A stretch of 64,000 bases of DNA. It comes from Sphingobium lignivorans (GTDB taxonomy: Bacteria; Pseudomonadota; Alphaproteobacteria; Sphingomonadales; Sphingomonadaceae). The notes under the pieces are model-generated. The model had not been told where the DNA came from and made no database searches. It saw only the letters and a list, made by a program, of their open reading frames with translations. The stretch lies in the NCBI RefSeq assembly GCF_014203955.1, contig NZ_JACHKA010000001.1, positions 3,880,001-3,944,000 on the forward strand. Direction: 5' to 3'. The translations under genes and the position numbers were made by a program. This document shows, piece after piece, positions 33,855 to 42,837 of this stretch; the stretch's first letter is position 1; the number at the start of each line of letters is the position of its first letter.

Positions 33855-35720
33855 CTAGAGGCCAAGCGCCACGGCAGTCCAGTAAGTGGCGCCCGCAGCC
33901 AGCCACGCCAGCGCGAACAGATAGGCGGTCATGAAGAGAGGCCAGCGCCAGCTATTGGTCTCCCGCTTCGTCACGGCGAGAGTCGAGATGCACTGCGGCG
34001 CGAAGACAAACCAGGCCAGGAACGCCAGCGCCGTCGGCAATGACCAGCGCCCCTGCAGCCGCTCGCCGAGGCTTTGCGCGAGTTGCTCCTCGTCGTCGCT
34101 TTCCTCGATAGCGTTGGCCGTGGCGAGGGCGGAGACCGCCACTTCGCGCGCCGCCATCGCGGGAATCAGGGCCAGCGAAATCTCGTGATTGAAGCCGATC
34201 GGCCGCAGCACCGGCTCGATCACGCTCGCGATGCGACCGGCCGCGCTATACTCAACCGGGCTGAGATCGCTCCCCGCCGGCGGCTTGGGGAAGGAGAGCA
34301 GCACCCACAAAGCGATCGTGGTTACGAAGATGATCGTCCCCGCTCGGCGCAGGAAAATCCACGCCCGCTGCCACAGACCGATGATGACGTCCCGCAGCAG
34401 CGGCATCTGATATTTGGGAAGCTCCATCAGGAAGCTGCCGCCCTGCCCCTTCACCACGCCCATGCGCAGCAGCGCAGCGACGATCATCGCGCCGACGATG
34501 CCCGACACATAGAGGATGAACAGCACCAGACCTTGCAGACCGATGCCGCCGGCCACGGCGCGGTCAGGTATGAAGGCGGCGATGATGAGCGTGTAGACCG
34601 GCAGGCGGGCCGAACAGGTCATCAGCGGCGCAATCAGGATCGTGGTCAGCCGGTCCTTGGGATCGCTGATCGTGCGCGTTGCCATGATGCCGGGAATGGC
34701 ACAGGCAAAGCTCGAGAGCAGCGGAATGAAGGCGCGGCCGGAGAGACCCACTTTCGCCATGAGCCCATCCATCAGGAAGGCGGCGCGCGTCATGTAGCCG
34801 GTCGCTTCCAGCAGGATGATGAAGAAGAAGAGGATGAGGATCTGCGGCAGGAAGACGATCACCGACCCGACACCGTTGATCACGCCCTGGACCAGCAGAT
34901 CGCGCAGGAAGCCATCCGGCAGCACGGCTTCCACCATCACCTGCAGGGCAGCGAAACTCTCCTCGATCCAGGCTACCGGTGCTTCCGACCAGCTGAAGAC
35001 GGCCTGGAAGATGATGAACAGCAGCCCCAGCAGGATCAGCGGCCCCGCCACCGGATGCAGCACCAGCTTGTCGATCGCGCCGGTCACGCGCCGCGTGGGC
35101 GTCTCCGAGACAATCGCACGCCGGGCGATCCGCCGCGCCTCGCGGCGCAGTTCGTCCTCATCGCGCGGAGCCTGCTGCGCCTGAACCGGCTGCGGCGTCG
35201 CATGGGCAGGCAGCGCCTTGCCGATCTCATCGGACAGATGATCGAGCCCGCGGCGCCGGACAGCGACGGTGGGAACAACAGGGACGCCCAGATCTTCCGA
35301 CAGACGGGCCGCATCCAGCTCCAGCCCGTCCCGCGTGGCGAGATCGACCATGTTGAGCGCGACGATGCACGGCGTGCCGAGAGCGATCAGCTCCAACGCG
35401 AACCGCAGATGATTGTCGAGATTGGCGGCATCGAGCACGATGACGAGCAGATCGGGCCGCCGCTCGCCCTGCTGGTAGCCGAATATGACGTTGCGCGTCA
35501 CTTCCTCGTCGGGGCTCTTGGCGTCCAGACTGTAGCTGCCCGGCAGATCGACGATGTCCAACCCGCGCCCGTCGGCCAGAACCAGCCGCCCGGCCTTGCG
35601 CTCGACAGTGACGCCCGGATAGTTGCCCACTTTCTGGCGCGCGCCGGTGAGCGCGTTGAACAAGGCGCTCTTGCCGGCATTGGGATTGCCGACCAGCGCA
35701 ATCAGTCCGCTATGATCCAT
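33855..35720 (-). CDS. feoB: Ferrous iron transport protein B
   Basis: GTP-gated Fe(II) importer of the inner membrane, 621 residues. The N-terminal G domain has the P-loop GNPNAGKSALFNALTG at 11-26, DLPGSYSL (G3) and NMVD (G4). The membrane part carries paired gate-type helices with conserved Cys in FACAIPGIMATR and PLMTCSARLPVY. The ATG at 35720 shares one base with the feoA stop (TGATG), which decides the start over the longer open frame. Confidence 0.97.
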   Translation of the reverse strand: MDHSGLIALVGNPNAGKSALFNALTGARQKVGNYPGVTVERKAGRLVLADGRGLDIVDLPGSYSLDAKSPDEEVTRNVIFGYQQGERRPDLLVIVLDAANLDNHLRFALELIALGTPCIVALNMVDLATRDGLELDAARLSEDLGVPVVPTVAVRRRGLDHLSDEIGKALPAHATPQPVQAQQAPRDEDELRREARRIARRAIVSETPTRRVTGAIDKLVLHPVAGPLILLGLLFIIFQAVFSWSEAPVAWIEESFAALQVMVEAVLPDGFLRDLLVQGVINGVGSVIVFLPQILILFFFIILLEATGYMTRAAFLMDGLMAKVGLSGRAFIPLLSSFACAIPGIMATRTISDPKDRLTTILIAPLMTCSARLPVYTLIIAAFIPDRAVAGGIGLQGLVLFILYVSGIVGAMIVAALLRMGVVKGQGGSFLMELPKYQMPLLRDVIIGLWQRAWIFLRRAGTIIFVTTIALWVLLSFPKPPAGSDLSPVEYSAAGRIASVIEPVLRPIGFNHEISLALIPAMAAREVAVSALATANAIEESDDEEQLAQSLGERLQGRWSLPTALAFLAWFVFAPQCISTLAVTKRETNSWRWPLFMTAYLFALAWLAAGATYWTAVALGL

Positions 35721-36001
35721 CAGGCGGCCTCTTCCCCGTCCCCTGACGCGGCAAGTCCGACGGGGCCCGTCCTCACATGGATTGCATCGGCATGGGCCGC
35801 GCGCATCCCCACGATCATGCGTCCTACGCGACAGGCATGGGCGCCACGCCCGGTGAAGCCCGCGCGATGAAGCAGCTCGATGCTGGCGCCCTCGCACAGC
35901 CCCAGCTCCCGCAGGCGCTTGCCATCGAGCTCGGACATCGCTGTCCAGTCAACGCTGTCGACATAAGCGGGCTGATTGGGGGCAAGGGACGTGAGGCGCA
36001 A
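35720..36001 (-). CDS. feoA: Ferrous iron transport protein A (TTG start)
   Basis: A small SH3-like FeoA protein, 93 residues, needed for FeoB function. The sequence (M)RLTSLAPNQPAYVDSVD ... LRELGLCEGASIELLHRAG ... VRTG is typical. A TTG at 36001 is chosen because FeoA proteins begin with this RLTSL strand and because the alternative ATG at 36064 lies upstream of the Fur-like site, so the mRNA might not include it. AGAAGAAAG precedes the TTG. It is coupled to feoB. Confidence 0.88.
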   Translation of the reverse strand: MRLTSLAPNQPAYVDSVDWTAMSELDGKRLRELGLCEGASIELLHRAGFTGRGAHACRVGRMIVGMRAAHADAIHVRTGPVGLAASGDGEEAA

Positions 36002-36023
36002 GACGAGGCTTTCTTCTATTTGA

Positions 36024-36044
36024 TGCGAGTGATTATCAATAACA
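36024..36044 (-). promoter_or_regulatory. Fur box-like site controlling feoAB
   Basis: On the plus strand TGCGA-GTGATTATCAATAACA, centred on the palindrome TGATTATCA (36030-36038), close to the alphaproteobacterial Fur consensus. A GATAAT -10-like hexamer on the minus strand overlaps it. It lies 23 bp upstream of the feoA TTG, so iron-bound Fur would block feoAB transcription. Confidence 0.7.
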
Positions 36045-36112
36045 TGCCCTTGGGGCAAGCCCATCGCGAGTGCGGCCGCACCGCCCCGGCTATCGACCCG
36101 CAGTCGAACCTT

Positions 36113-36796
36113 CTAGAGCCCGCGATATCGCAGCCGGCCAAGGAAACGAGACATGCTGAAGTGCCTGTCCCCGCGCGCGGACAGGCGCGCCTTGGCCTTT
36201 TCGAAGCGCATCACATTCTCGATGCGGCGCGCGAGAAACGCGCGCGTGTCGGCATGATCCTCGCTCTCGTCATTCACGAAGACAAGCGCGGTGGCCGCAT
36301 AGACGGCGGCGAGCGTCGCGCGCTTGGTATAGTGATTGTAATCGACCGCCGTATCGCCTGCCGCGCGCCAAATGACGTCCGCCGCGCGCCAGCCGAGCCG
36401 CGTGGCTGCGGCGATGTTGGTCGGCATGGACAGGATGGCCTGCGCGCGTCGCAGCGCTTCCCGGTGCGGCGCCATAAAGGCGAGGCGCGCTTCCACAAGA
36501 GCCGTAATGCGGCCACGGATGCTCATTGCGGCAATCTCTTCCGCCGGGAGGCGCGCCAGCATTGCGGCGTCCACGGCGGCGAACCAGGCATCGATCATCA
36601 CCATCGCGCCGCCATCGAAGGCCAGCGCCGCGATATCCCGGTCGACGCCGGCATTGTCGGCCGCCATCGCGACCGCAGCCTGTGTCCAGCCATCGAAGGC
36701 CGCGTTTGCAGCGACCAGCGGCGCGAGCCGCAGGCGCAACATGTCGAGCGTTTCTCCGTCCAGAAGGCCGGTGTCGGCGGGCTTGGTCGCGATCAT
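36113..36796 (-). CDS. COQ9 family protein
   Basis: A 227-residue helical protein of the COQ9 group, TetR-like in fold, which binds lipid and assists ubiquinone hydroxylation. Recognisable pieces are ALAFDGGAMVMIDAWFAAVD, IRGRITALVEARL and RLGWRAADVIWRAAGDTAVDYNHYTKR, the last being a conserved COQ9 stretch. It lies 111 bp upstream of feoA on the same strand, but the Fur-type site between them argues for separate transcription of feoAB. Confidence 0.88.
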   Translation of the reverse strand: MIATKPADTGLLDGETLDMLRLRLAPLVAANAAFDGWTQAAVAMAADNAGVDRDIAALAFDGGAMVMIDAWFAAVDAAMLARLPAEEIAAMSIRGRITALVEARLAFMAPHREALRRAQAILSMPTNIAAATRLGWRAADVIWRAAGDTAVDYNHYTKRATLAAVYAATALVFVNDESEDHADTRAFLARRIENVMRFEKAKARLSARGDRHFSMSRFLGRLRYRGL

Positions 36797-36891
36797 CGGC
36801 TCCCCTTAGCCGATCCCGATGGCGCTGTGGAGCATTCCTTGGCGGAAAGGGCGAGAAAAGCTGCGCAAACCGCCCGGCCCGGCAGCGCGCC

Positions 36892-37314
36892 TCAGTCCCG
36901 GAAGCTGCTCGCGATCTCCAGCATGCGGATGGCTGCCTTTGCCGCTTCGCCGCCCTTGTCCTTCTGCGCCGGATCGGCGCGCACCAGCGCCTGCGCTTCG
37001 TTCTCGACGGTCAGGATGCCATTGCCGATGGCGATGCCGTCCATGGCCAGCGCCATGAGCCCGCGCGCGCTCTCGTTGGAGACGATCTCGAAATGATAGG
37101 TCTCGCCCCGGATGACGACGCCGATGGCCACGAAGCCATCATAGCGTCCGCTTTCCGCCGCCATGGCGACCGCGCCGGGCACTTCCAGCGCGCCGGGCAC
37201 GGTGAGCACTTCCGCCCGGTGCCCCGCTTCCTCGATGGCGGCTTTCGCGCCGGCGATCAACAGATCGTTGAGATGCTCGTAGAAGCGCGCTTCGACGATG
37301 AGGAATCGGGCCAT
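36892..37314 (-). CDS. ribH: 6,7-dimethyl-8-ribityllumazine synthase
   Basis: Condenses the pyrimidine and the butanone phosphate to lumazine, the penultimate riboflavin step. The 140-residue protein has [10 protein letters not shown] near 39-48, [18 protein letters not shown] with the catalytic His near 65-82, and [13 protein letters not shown] near 97-109. The ATG at 37314 is preferred over 37374 because the protein family begins at [11 protein letters not shown]. It is the last gene of the rib run, 31 bp after the EamA transporter. Confidence 0.95.
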   Translation of the reverse strand: MARFLIVEARFYEHLNDLLIAGAKAAIEEAGHRAEVLTVPGALEVPGAVAMAAESGRYDGFVAIGVVIRGETYHFEIVSNESARGLMALAMDGIAIGNGILTVENEAQALVRADPAQKDKGGEAAKAAIRMLEIASSFRD

Positions 37315-37345
37315 GGCTTGTCCTTTCGGGAACGGAGAGGGAAAA

Positions 37346-38197
37346 TCATGAGAAAGCGGTGCGTGCGATGACACCGAGCGTGCCCGCCGTCACCAGCAGC
37401 CCACCGCAGATGCGCTGCCAGCCGAGCTTCTCCTTCAGCATCACGGAGCCAAGCACAAGCCCGACGATGAGGCTCGTCTCGCGAATCGCCGCCACCGCGC
37501 CGACCGGGGCGAGGCCGAGAGCGAACAATGCCGGCGCGAAGGAAATGACCGCCATGATGCCGGCGACCAGACCTGCCTTGCGGTCCCGGCTCATCAGCAC
37601 CCGCCCTTCACGCCCATAGCGCGCGAACAGCAGCAGCGGGATCGGGAAGGCGCCAAGCAGGAAGAACCAGGCGACGAAGGTCAGCATGTCCGGCGCGATG
37701 CGCACGCCATGGGCGTCGACCAGCGTGTAGGTGGTGGTGAAGAGACCCGTGATCGCGGCGGCGATGAAGCCGGTGCGGGTGATCGCGCCCTTGCCGGCGA
37801 GGAAGAGGATGCCACCGCTCACCAGCGCCACGCCAACCAGCGCGATGCCGTCAAGCCGGTCACCCAGCAGCGCCATGCCCAGCAGGGCCGTGAAAATGGG
37901 CACGAAGCCGCGCGCGATCGGGTAGGCCGCCGTGAAGTCGCTCACCGCATAGGACCAGGACAGCACGACCTGATAAATCGCATGGACCGCCACGGCCGCG
38001 AGCAGCCAGGGCCAGAGCATGGCGGGCGGCAAGCCCATCCACAGGACGAGCGGCAGGGCGATCAGCAGTTCCACCACCCTGATCCACGCCAGCGTCGCCA
38101 GCTTGTTCACGCCCGACTTGAGCAGGGCATGCGCGAAGGCGGAGGTGAAAGCGGAGACGAGCGCGAGCAGCAGCCCCACCGCCGCGGTCGTCGCCAT
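37346..38197 (-). CDS. EamA/DMT-family transporter within the rib operon
   Basis: A 283-residue protein with ten hydrophobic segments in two EamA repeats, the first to about 135 and the second from [15 protein letters not shown] on. It starts 3 bp after ribB ends and runs into ribH. The DMT family contains the RibN riboflavin importers of rhizobia and Vibrio, so riboflavin transport is a reasonable proposal. The family is broad, however, and the sequence alone does not prove a substrate. Confidence 0.82.
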   Translation of the reverse strand: MATTAAVGLLLALVSAFTSAFAHALLKSGVNKLATLAWIRVVELLIALPLVLWMGLPPAMLWPWLLAAVAVHAIYQVVLSWSYAVSDFTAAYPIARGFVPIFTALLGMALLGDRLDGIALVGVALVSGGILFLAGKGAITRTGFIAAAITGLFTTTYTLVDAHGVRIAPDMLTFVAWFFLLGAFPIPLLLFARYGREGRVLMSRDRKAGLVAGIMAVISFAPALFALGLAPVGAVAAIRETSLIVGLVLGSVMLKEKLGWQRICGGLLVTAGTLGVIARTAFS

Positions 38198-38200
38198 GCG

Positions 38201-39490
38201 TCAGACGCCGGAAATGGGGCGCTCCCCGACGACGGACAGGTCATAACCGTCGAGTGCGATGAGATTGTGATGGCTGTTGGTCAGCAGGATCATGTCATGC
38301 ACACCCAGCTCGGCGAGAATCTGCGCGCCGACGCCATAGTCGCGCAGTTCATCCATGCTGCTCAAGCCCTCCGCGCCGGCAGAGCGGGCGCGCATGCTGC
38401 GACTGAACCGGTCCGTATCGGGACGATTGATGACGACGACGACGCCGGCGCCCTCCTCCGCGATGAGCTCCATCGAGCGGGCGAGCAGGCCAGCGCGCGC
38501 GCCCTCCTCGCCGAAGATGTCCGAGAACATGGAGACCTGATGCATGCGCACCAGCGTCGGATTTTCCGGCGAGATGTGCCCCTTGATGAGAGCGACCTGC
38601 TCGGACTGGGTGGCGCGGTTGAAGAAGGCGACGGAACGCCATTCGCCGCCCCAGCGACTGCGGAAGGTGGTTTCCGCCCGGCGCTCGATCATGTGATCGT
38701 TGCGGCGGCGATAAGCGATCAGGTCGCGGATCGTCCCGATCTTGAGGCGATGCTTCTGCGCGAAGGGGATGAGGTCGTCGAGACGCGCCATCGTCCCGTC
38801 ATCCTTCATGATCTCGCAGATCACGCCCGAGGGATTGAGCCCGGCGAGTCGCGCGACATCCACCGCCGCCTCGGTATGGCCGGTGCGCACCAGCACGCCG
38901 CCGTCCCGGGCGATCAGCGGGAAGACATGGCCCGGGGTCACGATATCGGCCGGCCCCTTGGCCGAGTCGATGGCCACGGCCACGGTGCGCGCGCGGTCGG
39001 CCGCGGAAATGCCGGTGGTGACGCCTTCGCGCGCCTCGATGGAGACAGTGAAGGCAGTCTCGTGACGCGTGCCATTGCTCGCGCTCATCAGGTTGAGGCC
39101 AAGCTGCTCCACCCGCTGGCGGGTCAGCGCGAGGCAGATGAGCCCGCGGCCGTGCGTCGCCATGAAGTTGATTGCGTCCGGCGTCGCCATCTGGGCGGGA
39201 ATGACGAGATCGCCCTCATTCTCGCGATCCTCGTCATCGACGAGGATGAACATGCGCCCGTTGCGCGCCTCGTTGATGATTTCCTCGGCGCTGGCGAGGG
39301 CCGTGCCATGCTCGCGCGCGAAGAGATAGGATTCGAGCTTGCCGAGCGTCTCGGCGGTGGGGTTCCAGTCCGCTTCGTCCAGCCGGCGCAGGCTGTTGGC
39401 GTGGAGCCCGGCGGCCCGGGCCAGCCCGGAGCGGGAGAGAATGCCGTCACGCACCAGCTTGCGGACGCTTTCGATCAGTTCGCTGCTCAT
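38201..39490 (-). CDS. ribB: HTH-fused 3,4-dihydroxy-2-butanone-4-phosphate synthase with degenerate RibA domain
   Basis: A 429-residue three-part protein. Residues 12-57 look like an XRE-type helix-turn-helix: [20 protein letters not shown], then [14 protein letters not shown]. Residues about 65-262 are DHBP synthase with [10 protein letters not shown] at 85-94 and TGHTEAAVD at 203-211. Residues 270-429 resemble GTP cyclohydrolase II, but the zinc cysteines of the C-x10-C-x-C motif are absent ([13 protein letters not shown] at 315-327), so this part is probably not catalytic. The N-terminal DNA-binding module and an operator-like palindrome before the gene suggest autoregulation, which is inference. 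It is coupled to the EamA gene. Confidence 0.9.
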   Translation of the reverse strand: MSSELIESVRKLVRDGILSRSGLARAAGLHANSLRRLDEADWNPTAETLGKLESYLFAREHGTALASAEEIINEARNGRMFILVDDEDRENEGDLVIPAQMATPDAINFMATHGRGLICLALTRQRVEQLGLNLMSASNGTRHETAFTVSIEAREGVTTGISAADRARTVAVAIDSAKGPADIVTPGHVFPLIARDGGVLVRTGHTEAAVDVARLAGLNPSGVICEIMKDDGTMARLDDLIPFAQKHRLKIGTIRDLIAYRRRNDHMIERRAETTFRSRWGGEWRSVAFFNRATQSEQVALIKGHISPENPTLVRMHQVSMFSDIFGEEGARAGLLARSMELIAEEGAGVVVVINRPDTDRFSRSMRARSAGAEGLSSMDELRDYGVGAQILAELGVHDMILLTNSHHNLIALDGYDLSVVGERPISGV

Positions 39491-39500
39491 GTGGCCCCGC

Positions 39501-39520
39501 TATCACATCAGCATGTGATA
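39501..39520. promoter_or_regulatory. Perfect palindrome upstream of ribB
   Basis: TATCACAT-N4-ATGTGATA, a flawless 8+8 bp inverted repeat ending 10 bp before the ribB start codon, in an otherwise GC-rich gap. It would overlap the -10/leader region and is a candidate site for the HTH domain of RibB itself. Confidence 0.6.
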
Positions 39521-39552
39521 TGCAAAGCGGCGATTGCACATTCCCTTCGCGA

Positions 39553-39567
39553 TGCCCGCAACGGGCA
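39553..39567 (-). terminator. Small hairpin between DUF1428 gene and ribB
   Basis: TGCCCG-CAA-CGGGCA, a 6-bp stem with a 3-base loop just after the DUF1428 stop. It has no T-run and might separate that gene's transcript from ribB. Confidence 0.35.
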
Positions 39568-39581
39568 GCCGGCGGGTCTGT

Positions 39582-39938
39582 TCAGGTACGGCCCATCGTG
39601 CATATGGGCTCGAAGCAGCCGATAATAAGGCGCCGCGCATCGAAGGGGATGTCCTCGACGGCGTCCAGGACGCCGTCCGCGTGCATCCGAGCCTCGGCCT
39701 GTTCGAGGCTTTGCTTGTCGGGCCAGACCTGCCAGGCAAACACGATCTTCTCACCCTCCCGCGCCGCGACCGCGCGCCGGAAGTCGGTTTCCTTGCCTTC
39801 GGGCACATAGTCCTCCCAGCATTCGACGATCTCGAGACAGCCATAGCGGCTAAAGATCTGCGCGCTGTTCTCGGCCCATCGGCGATACGCGTCCATCCGG
39901 GCTTCCGGAACGGGAATGACGAGACCCGCGACGTACAT
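39582..39938 (-). CDS. DUF1428 family protein
   Basis: A 118-residue ferredoxin-like (dimeric alpha-beta barrel) protein. Family pieces are MYVAGLVIPVP, YRRWAENSAQIFSRYGCLEIVECWEDYVPEG-type, IVFAWQVWPDKQ and PFDARRLIIGCFEPI. Its function is unknown. It sits between ribE (83 bp) and ribB (91 bp) on the same strand, with gaps wide enough for independent transcription, so a riboflavin role is doubtful. Confidence 0.85.
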   Translation of the reverse strand: MYVAGLVIPVPEARMDAYRRWAENSAQIFSRYGCLEIVECWEDYVPEGKETDFRRAVAAREGEKIVFAWQVWPDKQSLEQAEARMHADGVLDAVEDIPFDARRLIIGCFEPICTMGRT

Positions 39939-40021
39939 GGCTCAGCTCCTTCGCATGAAAGGATGTTCGCCGGCCCGTATATCAGCCACTCATGAGGGGC
40001 GGCAATGATGCCCTCATCGGA

Positions 40022-40627
40022 TCAGGCTGCCGCATGATCCTTCATGCGCGAGAGATAGCGGGCCAGCACGTCGATCTCCAGATTGACCGTCCGGCCGGGC
40101 GCGAGGCGGCCCAGCGTGGTCACGGCGAAAGTGTGCGGGATGAGATTGAGGCCGAAGGTCGTGCCATCCGGGCCGTCCTGCACATCGTTCACGGTGAGCG
40201 ACACGCCATCGACCGCGATCGAGCCCTTGGCCGCGATGTAGGGCGCCAGCTCGGCCGGCACCCCTATCGTGACACGATGCGAGTCACCTTCCGGTGTGAT
40301 GGCCGTCACTTCACCGATGCCGTCGACATGGCCAGTGACGATATGGCCGCCCAATTCGTCGCCGACCTTCAGGGCGCGTTCCAGATTGAGCCTGTGCCCT
40401 TCCGCCCAGGCACCCGGCGCGGTGCGCGACACCGTCTCGCCGGAAAGATCGACCGCGAACCAGTCCGGCCCCTTGTCGACCACGGTCAGGCAGACGCCCG
40501 AACAGGCGATGGATGCGCCGATCGCCACGCCGCTCATGTCGTAATCGCAGCCGATGACGAGTCGCAGGTCGCCCCGTTGCTCGGCGGACCGGATGGTTCC
40601 GATGTCGGTGATGATGCCAGTGAACAT
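40022..40627 (-). CDS. ribE: Riboflavin synthase, alpha chain
   Basis: Dismutates two lumazines to riboflavin. The 201-residue protein starts with the signature MFTGIITDIG and has two lumazine-binding repeats: GVCLTVVD with GETVSRTAPG, and GVSLTVNDV with a C-terminal partner. It starts 9 bp after ribD ends. Confidence 0.96.
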   Translation of the reverse strand: MFTGIITDIGTIRSAEQRGDLRLVIGCDYDMSGVAIGASIACSGVCLTVVDKGPDWFAVDLSGETVSRTAPGAWAEGHRLNLERALKVGDELGGHIVTGHVDGIGEVTAITPEGDSHRVTIGVPAELAPYIAAKGSIAVDGVSLTVNDVQDGPDGTTFGLNLIPHTFAVTTLGRLAPGRTVNLEIDVLARYLSRMKDHAAA

Positions 40628-40636
40628 GCGTCCGCT

Positions 40637-41614
40637 CTATCCGGCCCGCATCCGCTCGTAAACCTCCAGCCGGTCCGGCGCGAGGGTGCGTTCGTCGGTC
40701 AGCCGCCAGCGCTCGTGCGCGTCGGCGAGGTCGATGAGGCCGATGTCCGCCAGACTGGCCATGCCTCGGCCGATCAGGATCGGGGCGCGATAGAGCAGCA
40801 GCCGGTCGACCAGATCCTCGGTGAGAAATGCCGCCGCCGTCTGCGCGCCACCCTCGATGAGCAGGTGATCGCCCGGCAGGCTCGCAATGTCCGAGGGGCG
40901 CTCGACGGCAAGCCAGCCCTCCGGCGCCGCGCCGCTCCGGCTCAGCACGCAGCGGACCGGGGAGCGATCGGCAAGACCGGGGAGCCGGACGTCCAGGCGC
41001 GGCCGGTCATGCGCCAGCGTGCCCCTGCCGATCAGGATCAGCTCGTGCCGCGCCCGCTCGACATGGGCGTGGGCCCGTGCGGCCTCGCCGGTGATCCACT
41101 GGCTGCTGCCATCGGGCAGGGCAATGCAACCGTCGAGCGACGTCGCGAGCTTGAGCGTGACGAACGGGCGCCGGGAGCGCTGGCGGGTCAGGAAGCCGGC
41201 CATGGCGGCGCGCGCCTGGGCCTCCAGCATGCCGACGGTCACCGCGATCCCGGCGGCGCGCAGCCGCGCCACGCCTTCGCCATTGGTGCGCGGGTCCGGA
41301 TCGGTGAGCGCGACGACGACACGCGCCACGCCCGAACCGACCAGCAGACTGGCGCAGCAGGGACCGCGCACCGAATCATGCGCGCAGGGCTCAAGACTCA
41401 CATAAGCGGTGCCGCCGCGCGCCCGGTCGCCGGCCTGCGCCAACGCCATGGCTTCGGCATGAGGACGGCCGCCAGGCTGCGTCCAGCCCCGCCCCGCCAC
41501 GCGACCGGCAGCGTCGAGCACGATACAGCCGACATTGGGATTGGGCGCGGTACGTCCACGACCCCGCGCCGATAGAGCGATGGTCGCCGAGAGCAGAACC
41601 GTGTCGCCAGCCAA
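40637..41614 (-). CDS. ribD: Bifunctional riboflavin deaminase/reductase (TTG start)
   Basis: Deaminates and reduces the pyrimidine intermediate. The 325-residue protein has an N-terminal deaminase zinc site (PHAEAM, then EPCAHDSVRGPCC) and a C-terminal reductase (VTLKLATSLDGCIALPDGSSQWITG ... LIEGGAQTAAAFL). The open frame runs to 41749, but that part overlaps the upstream gene. A TTG at 41614, two bases after that gene's stop, gives (M)AGDTVLLSATIALSARGRG, which matches where RibD proteins begin. Coupled translation is therefore likely. Confidence 0.92.
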   Translation of the reverse strand: MAGDTVLLSATIALSARGRGRTAPNPNVGCIVLDAAGRVAGRGWTQPGGRPHAEAMALAQAGDRARGGTAYVSLEPCAHDSVRGPCCASLLVGSGVARVVVALTDPDPRTNGEGVARLRAAGIAVTVGMLEAQARAAMAGFLTRQRSRRPFVTLKLATSLDGCIALPDGSSQWITGEAARAHAHVERARHELILIGRGTLAHDRPRLDVRLPGLADRSPVRCVLSRSGAAPEGWLAVERPSDIASLPGDHLLIEGGAQTAAAFLTEDLVDRLLLYRAPILIGRGMASLADIGLIDLADAHERWRLTDERTLAPDRLEVYERMRAG

Positions 41615-41616
41615 GG

Positions 41617-42066
41617 TCAGCGCGTCGCCGTGTCCGTCGCGCCAGCCTCGTGCGCCAGCGCTGCTTCCAGCCGCTTGTGAAGCAGCTTGTTCATGGCGGC
41701 GATGGTTTCCTTGCGCTGGGCCCGGTTGCGGATTTCGTCTTCGCGCCACTCGATGCCGAGACTGTCGGCCACGCTCTGGAATTCGCGCTGCTTGCGCTCC
41801 AGCGCCGCCTCATATTTGGCGAGATCCTCGATCTGGCGGCGGATGATGTCGCTGTCCTTCCGGTCGCTCATCCAGCTTTCGACATAGATGATCTCGCGCT
41901 CCTTGGGGGGGATGCGCGAATCGACGAGAAAACCCCACAGGAGGAAGCCGGTCAGCGTGATCGACAGGGCAAGGATGCTCCAGCGATGCGGCCGCTCGCG
42001 CGAGAACATCTCGCGCAGGTCAGCGAACGCGCTGGTCGGGGAAACCGGGCGGGGAAGAATGGCCAT
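41617..42066 (-). CDS. Membrane-anchored coiled-coil protein upstream of ribD
   Basis: A 149-residue protein with a cytoplasmic lead of about 29 residues, one membrane helix at about 30-49 (SILALSITLTGFLLWGFLV), then a charged, probably coiled-coil region (IRRQIEDLAKYEAALERKQR ... IRNRAQRKETIAAMNKLLHKRLEAAL). I do not recognise a named family. Its stop is two bases from the ribD TTG, so it probably heads the ribD-ribE transcript; whether it has any riboflavin role is unknown. Confidence 0.75.
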   Translation of the reverse strand: MAILPRPVSPTSAFADLREMFSRERPHRWSILALSITLTGFLLWGFLVDSRIPPKEREIIYVESWMSDRKDSDIIRRQIEDLAKYEAALERKQREFQSVADSLGIEWREDEIRNRAQRKETIAAMNKLLHKRLEAALAHEAGATDTATR

Positions 42067-42142
42067 GGCATCAACATAGGCGTCTGCCGCCCGGTTGGGA
42101 AGCCGCGGGACCGACGATCGCGCCGCCGGCCCCGCATGTCGC

Positions 42143-42814
42143 TCAGTTCTCGAGCCTGAAATGCACCGTCATGGTCTGGACGGACTGGACCGCGACGCCA
42201 TCGCGCGTGGCGGGCACGAAGCGCCAGAACCGCAGGGCCTGCCGCCGCGTCTCCTCGAAGAAGACCGGATTGGACGCCGAGACCATCTCCACATCCGTTA
42301 CCCGGCCGCGCGGATCGATCGTCACGCGCACGGTCACGCTGCCCTCCAGCCCGTCGCGCCGCAGTGCCGCCGGATAAGCGGGACGGAAGGCGTCGGCAAA
42401 GCGCGGGTCAGGCCGCGCCTTGTGAAGCACCGGTTCGGCCGGCGACTCGATCGGCGCGATCGGCTCCGCCGGCGTGGTGGGCAATCTGAACTCGGAGAGG
42501 GCAATCTGGGGCCCGGTATCGAGCGGCACCAGCGGCTCCACGCGAATCGGGTCCGGCTGGACGGGATGAGCGATCACAGGCTGCACCACATTGCGGGGGC
42601 TCTCGGTCTTCTGGGGCTCCGGCACGGGAGCCGGCAGTGGATCGAGCGGCACATGCCTGATCCGGATCGGCGGGTCGGCCGGAATGACCTGCACAGCGAC
42701 CGGCAGCGCGATCAACAGGGCGAACAGGCCCCCATTGAGCGCAAGCGCGGCGGCCATGGCTGCCGGCGAACGGCGGCTGCCATAAGTGGAACGGGGCACT
42801 GACATGTCTGACAT
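42143..42814 (-). CDS. Energy transducer TonB
   Basis: A 223-residue TonB protein. A single N-terminal membrane anchor (AAMAAALALNGGLFALLIALP-type, about 18-40) is followed by a Pro-rich periplasmic spacer to about 125. The C-terminal TonB domain contains [32 protein letters not shown] and ALRFWRFVPATRDG. It couples proton motive force to TonB-dependent receptors such as the one at 20569. No exbB or exbD adjoins. GGAGAGG precedes the ATG. Confidence 0.92.
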   Translation of the reverse strand: MSDMSVPRSTYGSRRSPAAMAAALALNGGLFALLIALPVAVQVIPADPPIRIRHVPLDPLPAPVPEPQKTESPRNVVQPVIAHPVQPDPIRVEPLVPLDTGPQIALSEFRLPTTPAEPIAPIESPAEPVLHKARPDPRFADAFRPAYPAALRRDGLEGSVTVRVTIDPRGRVTDVEMVSASNPVFFEETRRQALRFWRFVPATRDGVAVQSVQTMTVHFRLEN

Positions 42815-42837
42815 GGCACCTCTCCTGCACTTTCTGT

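Noticed and set aside
39491-39581. FMN riboswitch (RFN element) before ribB
   Set aside because: None of the conserved RFN blocks is visible here or upstream of ribD; the gap holds a palindrome and a small hairpin instead.
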